Position numbers and translations under genes: made by a program. A DNA stretch of 64,000 nucleotides from an uncultured Prochlorococcus sp. (GTDB taxonomy: Bacteria > Cyanobacteriota > Cyanobacteriia > PCC-6307 > Cyanobiaceae): assembly GCA_902590775.1 (NCBI GenBank), contig CACIYC010000001.1, forward strand, positions 1-64,000. The letters are read 5' to 3'. Numbering within the stretch: position 1 is the first letter of the stretch; every line of letters begins with the position of its first letter. The notes under the pieces are model-generated. The model was not told the origin of the DNA, did no database searches, and saw only the letters and a program-made list of their open reading frames with translations. This document shows, one piece after another, positions 1 to 7,993 of this stretch.

Positions 1-1
1 C

Positions 2-1285
2 GCTATTCGTAAGGCAGATAAGGCTGTAGTTGTTGAAGGTTATTTTGATGTAATAGCTCTTCATGCCTCAGGCATTAATAATTCAGTTGCATCTTTAGGT
101 ACTGCTCTTAGCAATCAACAGATTAAACAACTATGTCGGTGTAGTGATAGTAAAAAGATAATACTTAATTTTGATGCTGATAATGCAGGTATTCGTGCTG
201 CTAATAGAGCGATTGGGGAAGTAGAGCACCTCGCTATGCAAGGTCAATTGGAGTTAAGAGTTTTAGAGTTGCCTTCTGGTAAGGATCCAGATGAATACCT
301 TAGTCTTCACTCTGCCTTAGACTATAAGAATCTTGTAGAAAAATCTTCGCTTTGGATTGATTGGCAAATAGATCAAGTGCTTAAAGATACTGATTTAAGC
401 AAGGCAGATCAGTTCCAGAAAGCTGTTAGTAGTTTAGTCCAATTATTGGGAAAAATTCCGCAGTCGGCATTACGCTCTCATTATCTACAAAAAGTTTCTG
501 AGTTGCTAAGTGGTGGACAAGCTCGCTTAGCTTTGCAGTTAGAAGATGACCTTCGCAAGCAAATTAAAGGCCATAGATGGCATGGTCGTTCTAGTCGCTT
601 TGTACTTCCTAGTGAGACTAGCTTGAGAGAGCGTCTAGAAGCTCAGATCCTTCGTTTATATCTTCACTGTCCTAAATGTCGAGCTTCTATTCGTAGTGAG
701 TTAAGACAGAGGGAACTTGAGGATTTTGCATTGCATCATCATAGATTACTTTGGATTGCGATTAGTGATTTGGAAGAGAAAACAATTGGTGCTCAACTTT
801 TAGAATCTATAAATAGAGGTCTTGCTGCTTCTAATGAGTTTGAGATAATTGATCTTTCTAAATTATTGCTAGATAAATTCTTGAGTGAAAACAATGCGGC
901 ACTTAGTTCTCTCCTTACAAAACTTTTAGAGCCTGACGAGTTTCAACTGGCTTTAATTGAACAGCCCCTTCTTCAGTTGAGAGGAACTCTTGCTGTTTTA
1001 GAACGTCAGAAATCACTTAAGCGTTGTAGGCATTTAATTGAGGCCTGGAGTGGTCAGAGATTAGAAACGCTCGAAACTTGTATCTCTTCGCTTATTGAGC
1101 AAGAACAAAAATATCCAAATGAAAAATATGATATGGAAAAGAAAATAGAAGAAATGTTTGATAATCTTAATACTGAAGCATTGAATTTTCAGGAATTATA
1201 TTATGCAGAACGTAAACATATTTCTTTTTTGGATCAACAACGTTGTGCTTTGAAAAACCAAGATAAGGAAACAGTGAGCGCTTGA
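2..1285 (+). CDS. dnaG: DNA primase DnaG, C-terminal part (5' end outside window)
   Basis: Primase that makes RNA primers at the replication fork. The reading frame is open from base 2, so the ORF-track start at 236 is internal and the N-terminal zinc-binding and RNA-polymerase parts lie to the left. The visible 427 residues begin inside the TOPRIM domain: VEGYFDVIAL (about residues 11-20) carries the first acidic residue, and the DAD pair sits near residues 58-60. The rest is the helical C-terminal region that in this family binds the replicative helicase; it contains a CPKC pair. The gene ends with TGA at 1285 and is convergent with the next gene. Confidence 0.93.
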   Translation, partial: AIRKADKAVVVEGYFDVIALHASGINNSVASLGTALSNQQIKQLCRCSDSKKIILNFDADNAGIRAANRAIGEVEHLAMQGQLELRVLELPSGKDPDEYLSLHSALDYKNLVEKSSLWIDWQIDQVLKDTDLSKADQFQKAVSSLVQLLGKIPQSALRSHYLQKVSELLSGGQARLALQLEDDLRKQIKGHRWHGRSSRFVLPSETSLRERLEAQILRLYLHCPKCRASIRSELRQRELEDFALHHHRLLWIAISDLEEKTIGAQLLESINRGLAASNEFEIIDLSKLLLDKFLSENNAALSSLLTKLLEPDEFQLALIEQPLLQLRGTLAVLERQKSLKRCRHLIEAWSGQRLETLETCISSLIEQEQKYPNEKYDMEKKIEEMFDNLNTEALNFQELYYAERKHISFLDQQRCALKNQDKETVSA

Positions 1286-1335
1286 TACCAAGTGTAAGGA
1301 TTTTCAATATAATTTTAATTGGTTACTTTGATATA

Positions 1336-1351
1336 TTAACTAATTAGTTAA
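1336..1351. repeat. 16-bp perfect palindrome between convergent genes
   Basis: TTAACTAATTAGTTAA equals its own reverse complement and covers the stop codon of the minus-strand gene at 1348. It lies between the convergent ends of dnaG and the next gene, so it may help transcript ends, but there is no GC stem or clear T-tract. Chance is possible in such AT-rich DNA. Confidence 0.4.
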
Positions 1352-1815
1352 AAGCAAAATTCTTTAAGCAATGATATAATTTTTCTTGGCCTATCTTCCA
1401 GGGTATAAGCTTCATATTCACCTTCATAATCTCCAGTTAGACTAGTAGAACCCTTTAGAGCCTTTAACTTGTGAGGACTTATTTTTATATTTTCTTTTTT
1501 CACTATATTCATTGCTTCCCCATTATTACATTCTTGTGCTATATGAACAGCTTCGTGTCTTAAGGCTCTTCTTATCATAAGACCTGTTTGAAAAGCGCTC
1601 CCTGATTTAGGACTGTTTGCAAAATTATATCCACCATATTTCTTTGCATTTTCTGTACATATAACTACTCTTTTCTGTGGTTTTTTTAGAAAACCAAAGA
1701 ATTCATCTCCTATTAGACATAGGGGTGTGTTTTCTTCTACTTCATAATTTGCCTGTTTGATCAATTCTAAGATCTTTTTTTCATGTACATTGAGAAATAC
1801 GAGGAATTCCAGCAT
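1348..1815 (-). CDS. Small protein with HExxH zinc-protease-like motif
   Basis: 155-residue protein, not recognised as a named gene. It contains RHEAVHIAQ near residue 87, which fits the HExxH zinc-binding helix of metallopeptidases, and a downstream EGEYEAY stretch near residue 132 that could give the third ligand (Glu), as in gluzincins. No signal peptide or membrane helix is visible, so it appears cytoplasmic. It may be a small peptidase or an inactive metal-binding relative. It sits between dnaG and umuC, facing dnaG. The function is inferred from the motif only. Confidence 0.7.
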   Translation of the reverse strand: MLEFLVFLNVHEKKILELIKQANYEVEENTPLCLIGDEFFGFLKKPQKRVVICTENAKKYGGYNFANSPKSGSAFQTGLMIRRALRHEAVHIAQECNNGEAMNIVKKENIKISPHKLKALKGSTSLTGDYEGEYEAYTLEDRPRKIISLLKEFCF

Positions 1816-1897
1816 GATTATTTTGAAATCCTAGATTTCATTTTTATTTAGTGATTTATTATAAGTTTTTCCGGGTTTGTTTTTTTGTTATAGACAC

Positions 1898-3163
1898 TCA
1901 AGCGATAACAATAGGAATATCTTTGAGGCATGTGGTTGCTGAAGAATTTGAATATTTTTGGAGGTTTTGATGGGCATAATTGAGGCCACATAAACCCCAT
2001 TGCACTGTATTGCGACCATAGTGTTTGTTTAACTGATCGATAGTCTCCATTAAACGCTCTTGTTTCGTTATTTCTTTAGGTTGTCTCTTTGAAAATAAAT
2101 GAAGTTGTAAGTATTCTTCGCTAAGAAGATTCTGCATGATTACACCTGCTTTCATTAGTAAATAATTGGGATGGAATATTTGATCGGTTAATCTTAAAGT
2201 CTCTGATAACAGGATCTTACTATTATTGGTGGGAATATTTAGATAATGTGTTGCTGATTGACTATAAAAAGTTGATGTGTAGAGACTCGTCCGAGTAAAT
2301 ATAGTGATTTTGGCAGCATATTGCTTTTGACTTCGGAGTTTTTCACTTGCACAAATGACATGAATTGCTATCGCATGACGTAATTCTTCTATACGAGTGA
2401 TAGGACGACTAAAGCTTCTGCTAACACATGTTTCTTTCTTAGGCTTGGACGTAATCGACAGAATGAAGCATTCTTTGCCTTGTAATTCTCTTTGTAAACG
2501 TATTCCTTCAATACCGGCTTTTTTTTTAAGTATATTGCTGGGCGTGTCTCGTAATTGCCGGGCATTTCGGATTCCTTGTAGCCGACACCAATAGGCTAAC
2601 TTTTTGCCAATGCCCCATACCTTCTCTATAGCAACTTTTTCAAGCCACTTATCTTGTTCCGATATATTGCATATATTAAATATCCCTGCGTGACATGCGG
2701 TCGTTTTTGCTAAGTGATTTGCTAATTTGGATTGGCTTTTAGTTGTTCCAATTCCGATGGCAATAGGTAGACCTAAGCTTTGGTAAATGGTTTCGCGTAG
2801 TTGACGTGCCCAATGATTGAGATTGCAAGAATTAGAACTTACTTTTACAAAGGCTTCATCAATTGAATAGATTTCTATTGCTTCGCAGTTTTCTTTAATA
2901 AGACTCATTAAACGTTGACTCATATCAGCATAGAGCGCATAATTTGAACTTCGTACTTCTATGTCAAGCTTGTTTAGTTTGTTGCGGGCGATGAAATATG
3001 GTAGTCCCATTGAAATGCCAAGAGCTTTAGCTTCTGCATTGCGAGCTATAATGCATCCATCGTTATTAGAAAGTATGACTAAAGGACGATTAATTATTGA
3101 AGGATCTATACTTTGCTCGCATGCGGCATAAAAGTTGTTGCTGTCAATGAGTGCTATAGGCAT
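1898..3163 (-). CDS. umuC: UmuC, Y-family translesion DNA polymerase V subunit
   Basis: Catalytic subunit of the error-prone polymerase that copies damaged DNA after the SOS response, acting with processed UmuD. The N-terminus has the polymerase aspartate in ALIDSNNFYA (D7) and the catalytic pair in YSIDEAF (D102, E103), followed by the helix-hairpin-helix region (KVWGIGKKLA) and a C-terminal UmuC tail. At 421 aa it matches the family length. It starts with ATG 16 nt downstream of umuD, so the two form an operon driven from the umuD promoter. Confidence 0.96.
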   Translation of the reverse strand: MPIALIDSNNFYAACEQSIDPSIINRPLVILSNNDGCIIARNAEAKALGISMGLPYFIARNKLNKLDIEVRSSNYALYADMSQRLMSLIKENCEAIEIYSIDEAFVKVSSNSCNLNHWARQLRETIYQSLGLPIAIGIGTTKSQSKLANHLAKTTACHAGIFNICNISEQDKWLEKVAIEKVWGIGKKLAYWCRLQGIRNARQLRDTPSNILKKKAGIEGIRLQRELQGKECFILSITSKPKKETCVSRSFSRPITRIEELRHAIAIHVICASEKLRSQKQYAAKITIFTRTSLYTSTFYSQSATHYLNIPTNNSKILLSETLRLTDQIFHPNYLLMKAGVIMQNLLSEEYLQLHLFSKRQPKEITKQERLMETIDQLNKHYGRNTVQWGLCGLNYAHQNLQKYSNSSATTCLKDIPIVIA

Positions 3164-3179
3164 TTATTTCTATTGCTTC

Positions 3180-3584
3180 TTAGCGATTGAGACTGTGAAT
3201 GGAATATATAGCTACACCCCAGATTTGAACATTTTCGTATTGACGTAGATCAATTGGTGGGTATTTTGGATGTTCTGCTTCTAAATAAGGGATGTTTTTG
3301 GAAAAAGTTAATTTCTTTAAAGTGAAGGCTCCATCAAGTACAGCTATTACGATGTGACCTGGCTGTGGATCTAAACTGCGATCGACAATTAACAGGTCTC
3401 CATCTAGCACTCCTGCATTACTCATTGACTCCCCTTTTACTCGTAAAAAAAAAGTGCTTGCTGGATGGCGTATTAATTCTTCGTTTAGGTCAATACTTGT
3501 ATCGATATAATTCTCCGCGGGTGAAGGAAACCCTGCGGGAACATGCCCACTAACTAACGGTAGCAACACTCGCGGTTTTACCAT
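3180..3584 (-). CDS. umuD: UmuD, self-cleaving S24 peptidase subunit of Pol V
   Basis: LexA-like serine peptidase that cleaves itself on RecA filaments to activate Pol V. The track starts at a TTG (3614), but that codon lies inside the LexA-like dyad. I choose ATG at 3584, giving 134 aa. With that start the nucleophile is S53 (GESM) and the base K90 (FTLKKL). Their 37-residue spacing equals the S60/K97 spacing known for E. coli UmuD. The cleavage bond would be A17-G18 (VPAGFPSPA), 36 residues before the serine as in E. coli. A GGGAG ribosome site lies upstream. First gene of umuDC. Confidence 0.95.
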   Translation of the reverse strand: MVKPRVLLPLVSGHVPAGFPSPAENYIDTSIDLNEELIRHPASTFFLRVKGESMSNAGVLDGDLLIVDRSLDPQPGHIVIAVLDGAFTLKKLTFSKNIPYLEAEHPKYPPIDLRQYENVQIWGVAIYSIHSLNR

Positions 3585-3604
3585 GTGTAACCCAGGCTCC
3601 CTGC

Positions 3605-3624
3605 TATAGTACAAATATACTATA
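3605..3624 (-). promoter_or_regulatory. Putative LexA box over the umuDC promoter
   Basis: TATAGTA-N6-TACTATA is a perfect 7+7 inverted repeat 21-40 nt upstream of the chosen umuD ATG. Against the published cyanobacterial LexA consensus RGTACNNNDGTWCB (from memory) the core AGTACAAATATACT matches at all but one position. It overlaps a TATA-rich -10-like segment, so bound LexA would block transcription. Confidence 0.7.
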
Positions 3625-3664
3625 ACAGGGAATCCCCGGGCTGCACTATGGGGCTTTTATAGCT

Positions 3665-4102
3665 TTACCGTCGATGATAAGGGCTTCCTTTCGCGATAGT
3701 AGTTGCTCTGTATAATTGTTCAAGAAGTAAAAGCCTAGCTAATTCATGCGGGAAGGTGAGAGGTGAAAGACTAAGGCGAAAACGAGCAATATTTTTTATT
3801 TCAGAGGATAGTCCATTTGGCCCTCCAATGATAAAAACAAGTCGTTCGGATTCGATTTTTTGCAAGCGATGGTAAAAGCTCATAGAAGTTAGGCTTTCAC
3901 CTTTTTCGCATAAAGCTATTAGTACTTCGCCAGTTTTGATGGATGATTTAATTGTGTTAGTTTCTTTTTGGATATTGCTATCACGTATTTCTGTAATAGA
4001 AAGATCTGGAAGTCGCTTTTTGTATACTCTTAGGCCCGTTTGTATCCATGCCTTACGGACTTTTCCTATAGCAATTATACGGCATTTGGATGGGTTAAAC
4101 AC
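3665..4102 (-). CDS. rlmH: RlmH, 23S rRNA pseudouridine-1915 N3-methyltransferase
   Basis: SPOUT-class methyltransferase that methylates pseudouridine 1915 of 23S rRNA on assembled 70S ribosomes using SAM. The 145-residue protein has the knotted SAM-binding loop IGGPNGLSSEI near residues 92-102, the HELARLLLLEQLYRA helix, and ends in SPYHRR, the family's typical C-terminus. Length is slightly below the E. coli protein (155). It lies 14 nt downstream of the next minus-strand gene and upstream of umuD, which has its own promoter. Confidence 0.95.
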   Translation of the reverse strand: MFNPSKCRIIAIGKVRKAWIQTGLRVYKKRLPDLSITEIRDSNIQKETNTIKSSIKTGEVLIALCEKGESLTSMSFYHRLQKIESERLVFIIGGPNGLSSEIKNIARFRLSLSPLTFPHELARLLLLEQLYRATTIAKGSPYHRR

Positions 4103-4116
4103 TTGATGATACTTTC

Positions 4117-4515
4117 TTATGAGGTCGACTCTTCCTCTTCTTCTAGAAGCAATTGCTTGAATGAGATATAAAGATTTTCTTTTTGTTTCTTAGGTTTCAT
4201 ATTATTTTCATAGGGAGAAATGGCCTTTGAGTGGGATTTAATATTATTATTTTTATGAACGTTTTCTTCTACTTCAAGGAGCTCAATTTCTTTTAATCGG
4301 TCAATTAAGTGAGAAGGTATATTCCCATCTGGGCTTGCATTCATCAATTCTTTAAAAAGTTTTTGAGGGTTTTGTTCAGTTTCAATTGGATGAAGGTGGG
4401 ATTCCTTGGATTTAGTTTGCTGGGGCTTGCTCTTAGAATTATCTTTAGGTAGTGATTGAGGTAGTTTACGACCTAATTCGCGTAGGCGTTCAAGACTGTG
4501 TGAATCTAAGCTCAT
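4117..4515 (-). CDS. Hypothetical charged protein next to rlmH
   Basis: 132 residues, not recognised. The N-terminus (LERLRELGRKLPQ) and the middle (SHLIDRLKEIELLEVEE) look helical. Between them is a low-complexity Lys/Ser/Gln region, and the C-terminus ends in an acidic run EEEEEST. No signal peptide, membrane helix or catalytic motif is seen. ATG start at 4515. It is co-directional with and 14 nt upstream of rlmH, so probably the first gene of that transcript. Likely a picocyanobacterial conserved hypothetical. Confidence 0.75.
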   Translation of the reverse strand: MSLDSHSLERLRELGRKLPQSLPKDNSKSKPQQTKSKESHLHPIETEQNPQKLFKELMNASPDGNIPSHLIDRLKEIELLEVEENVHKNNNIKSHSKAISPYENNMKPKKQKENLYISFKQLLLEEEEESTS

Positions 4516-4654
4516 TTTTTTATAAAGATATCCTTGAGGTTGGATTAAATATAAATTAGGTATATTCTATAGAGATTTTTATTGTATGAGTTGCACTTTT
4601 GCGATTTGATAGATGTGTTGAGTTCTTAGAGATTTAGAAAAGGAGAATATGTAA

Positions 4655-5497
4655 TTGTCGTTTTCAGGGCATATTCCACGCAAGCGTTTTGGTCAGCATT
4701 GGCTTAGAGATGACTCTGTATTGGAAAAGATTTTATCTGCAGCCGACCTTGAAAGTAGTGATCGTATCCTGGAAATTGGTCCTGGACGAGGTGTCCTTAC
4801 TGCAAAGCTGCTTCAGTCAAGAGCGGCACTAGTTCATGGAATTGAATTAGATTTTGATTTAATACCTGGATTGCGAAAACGATTTTCTGATCAAACTAGA
4901 TTTTCTTTAGAAGAAGGTGACGCACTTTCACTTTCATTAATGCTTCCTGATGGATTTCCAGCAAATAAGGTTGTAGCAAATATCCCTTACAATATAACTG
5001 GACCACTTCTTGAGAAATTGATTGGGCGACTGGGAGTGCCTGCAGAGAATGAATACAAGCGTTTAGTACTTCTTTTGCAAAAAGAAGTTGCAAGAAGAAT
5101 TTTGTCTGAACCTGGTCAGAGTAGTTTTAGTGCATTGAGTGTAAGACTGCAATTGCTGGCGAAATGTCGTAGCGTGTGTGAAGTGCTACCTGGGTCATTT
5201 AGTCCTCCTCCAAAGGTGAATTCTGAGGTAATAGTTTTAGATCCAATCTCTTCTAAGGAACGTTTGGACTTTAAAATTGAAAGGAGAGTTGAAGCTTTAG
5301 TTCGAAAAGCATTTTTATCTAGGAGAAAGAAGTTACGTAATACGTTGGTAGGGTTTTGCCCTTTAGATAAATTAGAAGCTTTATTTAATCAGCAAGGTAT
5401 TAGTCTTGATCAAAGACCTCAAGAGGTGTCTCCAATGATTTGGGTAGAATTAGCAAAGGGGATTGAAAAATTGGAATATTTAAAAATCAATGAGTAA
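4655..5497 (+). CDS. ksgA: RsmA/KsgA, 16S rRNA dimethyladenosine transferase
   Basis: Dimethylates two adjacent adenines in the 3' hairpin of 16S rRNA during 30S maturation. The 280-aa sequence shows RFGQHWLRDD (residues 11-20), SAM motif EIGPGRG (40-46) and catalytic NIPYN (109-113). The start is TTG at 4655, supported by the AAAGGAG ribosome site just upstream; no better ATG fits the family N-terminus. It opens a co-directional run with ispE, overlapping it by 8 nt, which implies coupled translation. Confidence 0.97.
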   Translation: MSFSGHIPRKRFGQHWLRDDSVLEKILSAADLESSDRILEIGPGRGVLTAKLLQSRAALVHGIELDFDLIPGLRKRFSDQTRFSLEEGDALSLSLMLPDGFPANKVVANIPYNITGPLLEKLIGRLGVPAENEYKRLVLLLQKEVARRILSEPGQSSFSALSVRLQLLAKCRSVCEVLPGSFSPPPKVNSEVIVLDPISSKERLDFKIERRVEALVRKAFLSRRKKLRNTLVGFCPLDKLEALFNQQGISLDQRPQEVSPMIWVELAKGIEKLEYLKINE

Positions 5498-6443
5498 TAA
5501 AATGACTTTTACTAAAACAGGTGAATCTTTAAGAGTTAGCGCACCTGCAAAAATTAATTTGCATTTAGAAGTCCTTGGTCTTCGTAAAGATGGCTTTCAT
5601 GAACTAGCAATGCTTATGCAAAGCATTGATTTATTTGATGAAATAGATCTAACAAAAACCAATAATGGAAAAATCCAGCTTATTACTGATAATAAGGAAT
5701 TAAGTACCGATGATGAGAACTTAATCGTTAGAGCAGCAAAACTTTTGCTTGAGACTTCAATGGTTGAAAACTCAGGATTATTAATTCATTTGAAAAAGAA
5801 TATCCCTATAGGAGCAGGCTTGGCTGGTGGATCTAGTGATGCAGCCGCCACATTGTTTGGACTTAATGCTTTATGGGGAATAGGTTACTCAAACAAGCAA
5901 TTGGAAGAGCTTGGTTCAGAACTTGGCTCGGACGTCCCATTCTGCTTTGCTGGTGGGACACAATTTTGCTTTGGCCGAGGAGAGTCTTTAGAGCCATACA
6001 AGTGCAAAAGTGATATGGCTGTTGTACTTGTAAAAGATCCATTAGCAGAAGTTTCAACCCCAGTGGCATATTCGATTTATAAAGAGAAAAATAAGGACCG
6101 TTATTTGAAGGCTGAGGAGGATTTCGAAAAAAGACGTCGATTAGTTAAGAATGCAAGTTGGCTTAATCCATTAAGTACATCAAATCCACCTCCTTTAAGA
6201 AATGATTTGCAGGAAGTAATAGAGCCGATTACACCTGCTGTAAGAAATGCATTGGAGTTTCTTTCTACTCTTGAAGGTGTTCTTTCCTTCTCTATGAGTG
6301 GTTCTGGACCAAGTTGCTTTGGCCTTTTCGCTGATATTGGAACAGCCAAACAATCAATAGCAGAAAATCAGGCAAAGCTTGAATTGTTAGGGTTGGAGTG
6401 TTGGTGTTGTGGTTTTAGATCTAGAGGTGTCTCCTTTTTCTAA
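5490..6443 (+). CDS. ispE: IspE, CDP-methylerythritol kinase
   Basis: GHMP kinase that phosphorylates 4-diphosphocytidyl-2C-methyl-D-erythritol in the MEP isoprenoid pathway, which feeds carotenoids, the phytyl tail of chlorophyll and quinones. SAPAKINLHLEVLG (residues 17-30) is the N-terminal substrate/ATP motif, IPIGAGLAGGSSDAAA (105-120) the glycine-rich GHMP loop, and MSGSGPSCFG the third motif. 317 aa, normal length. It overlaps ksgA by 8 nt and is followed after 3 nt by the DUF3082 gene. Confidence 0.97.
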   Translation: MSNKMTFTKTGESLRVSAPAKINLHLEVLGLRKDGFHELAMLMQSIDLFDEIDLTKTNNGKIQLITDNKELSTDDENLIVRAAKLLLETSMVENSGLLIHLKKNIPIGAGLAGGSSDAAATLFGLNALWGIGYSNKQLEELGSELGSDVPFCFAGGTQFCFGRGESLEPYKCKSDMAVVLVKDPLAEVSTPVAYSIYKEKNKDRYLKAEEDFEKRRRLVKNASWLNPLSTSNPPPLRNDLQEVIEPITPAVRNALEFLSTLEGVLSFSMSGSGPSCFGLFADIGTAKQSIAENQAKLELLGLECWCCGFRSRGVSFF

Positions 6444-6446
6444 ATA

Positions 6447-6800
6447 ATGGAAGCTAAAAAAAAGATTTCTCAATCAAAAAAAGAAGAGAATTCAAACAAA
6501 ACTGATCAAAATACTGATGCCCCAGTGAAGAAAGGCCCACTTAGTTTTTTGTCAGGAGCCCTGTCAAGCCTTTTTTTTTCGTGGCTCTGTTTTCTTTTGA
6601 GCAGAAAAGTAGTTTTATATTTCACAATGCATTCTTCGAATTACACTTCTCCAATTGCTCAAAGCATTGCTTCGGCAATGAAAACATTAGCCATTGGAAT
6701 CTGTTTTTTAGCTACCTTTACATTTGCCTTTATAGGTCTAGGATTGACAATTGTATTTATTCGAAGTTTGTTTAATGTCAATACCTTTGAAGAGGATTAG
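6447..6800 (+). CDS. DUF3082-type membrane protein
   Basis: 117-residue protein with a Lys/Gln/Asn-rich cytoplasmic N-terminus (about 30 residues) and two hydrophobic segments: FLSGALSSLFFSWLCFLLS (about 34-52) and a longer one near 80-108. This arrangement and its place directly after ispE fit the cyanobacterial DUF3082 family, whose function is not known to me. It is co-transcribed with ispE by spacing (3 nt). Confidence 0.8.
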   Translation: MEAKKKISQSKKEENSNKTDQNTDAPVKKGPLSFLSGALSSLFFSWLCFLLSRKVVLYFTMHSSNYTSPIAQSIASAMKTLAIGICFLATFTFAFIGLGLTIVFIRSLFNVNTFEED

Positions 6801-6846
6801 TCTTTTATTACCTATTTGGTCTTTTTCTTAGTTAAGGGGTGATTCC

Positions 6847-6942
6847 ATGACTCTTCATGACCTTGGTTTGCTGGTTATTTTGCTATGTCCGGGAATGTTG
6901 CTTTCAGTTTTGATTCTTTCTACTTTTGCAGCAGGCGGATAA
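6847..6942 (+). CDS. 31-aa single-helix membrane peptide upstream of pdhB
   Basis: Below the ORF-track cutoff. ATG at 6847 is preceded by a strong AAGGGG ribosome site at proper spacing. The product is one hydrophobic helix starting [16 protein letters not shown], ending in FAAGG. It has the size and shape of small photosystem or cytochrome-complex subunits, but I could not match it to PsbM, PsbI, PsbT, PsbX, Psb30, PetL, PetN or PsaM from memory. It sits 46 nt after the DUF3082 gene, in the ispE-to-secF run. The ORF-track start of pdhB (6926) falls inside it. Confidence 0.6.
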   Translation: MTLHDLGLLVILLCPGMLLSVLILSTFAAGG

Positions 6943-7006
6943 ATACGGCACACTTTGTTATAGCTTGGCTAAGTTAAGCCGGCTTAGCCGAAACCCCAGA
7001 AAAACT

Positions 7007-7990
7007 GTGGCAGGGACTCTTCTTTTTAACGCTCTTCGCGAAGCCATAGATGAAGAAATGGCAAATGATCCTCATGTTTGTGTGATGGGTGAGGATGTTG
7101 GGCAATATGGAGGCTCTTATAAGGTCACTAAGGATTTGTATGAGAAATATGGGGAATTACGTGTTTTAGATACTCCTATTGCTGAGAATAGTTTTACTGG
7201 CATGGCTGTTGGAGCAGCTATGACCGGCCTTAGGCCAATAGTTGAAGGAATGAATATGGGTTTTTTACTTTTGGCTTTTAATCAGATCTCTAACAATATG
7301 GGAATGTTGCGCTATACCAGTGGCGGTAATTTTATTATTCCTACAGTTGTTCGTGGCCCAGGTGGAGTGGGAAGGCAGTTAGGAGCTGAACATAGCCAAA
7401 GATTAGAAGCTTACTTTCATGCTGTGCCTGGTATTAAAATAGTTGCTTGTAGTACTCCTACTAATGCAAAGGGTTTAATGAAAGCTGCGATAAGAGATAA
7501 TAATCCAGTTTTATTTTTTGAGCATGTACTACTTTATAACCTGACTGAAGAATTACCTGAGGGCGATTATATTTGTGCTCTTGACCAAGCTGATTTAGTT
7601 AGAGAGGGCAAAGATATAACAATACTTACTTATTCACGCATGCGTCATCATTGTATGAAGGCTATTGAGCAATTGGAGAAAAAGAATATTGATGTTGAAT
7701 TGATTGACCTTATTAGTCTTAAACCATTTGATATGGAAACAATTTCTCGTTCAATACAAAAAACCCATCGAGTGATTATAGTGGAAGAATGTATGAAAAC
7801 AGGCGGTATAGGCGCTGAGTTGATTGCATTGATTAGTGAAACTTGTTTTGATTATCTTGATTGCCGTCCTATAAGGCTTTCTAGTCAGGATATACCTACT
7901 CCATATAATGGAAAACTGGAGAACCTAACAATTATTCAACCGCATCAGATTATTGAAACAGCAGAAAAGATGATTAATTCAGAGGTTTAA
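7007..7990 (+). CDS. pdhB: PdhB, pyruvate dehydrogenase E1 beta subunit
   Basis: Beta subunit of the thiamine-diphosphate E1 component, which decarboxylates pyruvate for acetyl-CoA formation. [16 protein letters not shown] is the conserved start, with [14 protein letters not shown] near residues 28-41 and the ThDP-pocket glutamate region in [10 protein letters not shown] set the start at GTG 7007 (327 aa). The track's TTG 6926 lies inside the 31-aa peptide gene and would add a 27-residue tail without family character. No strong ribosome site precedes the GTG. Followed by secD after 3 nt. Confidence 0.93.
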   Translation: MAGTLLFNALREAIDEEMANDPHVCVMGEDVGQYGGSYKVTKDLYEKYGELRVLDTPIAENSFTGMAVGAAMTGLRPIVEGMNMGFLLLAFNQISNNMGMLRYTSGGNFIIPTVVRGPGGVGRQLGAEHSQRLEAYFHAVPGIKIVACSTPTNAKGLMKAAIRDNNPVLFFEHVLLYNLTEELPEGDYICALDQADLVREGKDITILTYSRMRHHCMKAIEQLEKKNIDVELIDLISLKPFDMETISRSIQKTHRVIIVEECMKTGGIGAELIALISETCFDYLDCRPIRLSSQDIPTPYNGKLENLTIIQPHQIIETAEKMINSEV

Positions 7991-7993
7991 TTA

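Noticed and set aside
6926-7006. TTG-started N-terminal extension of PdhB
   Set aside because: The TTG lies inside the 31-aa peptide gene and the added residues are not PdhB-like.
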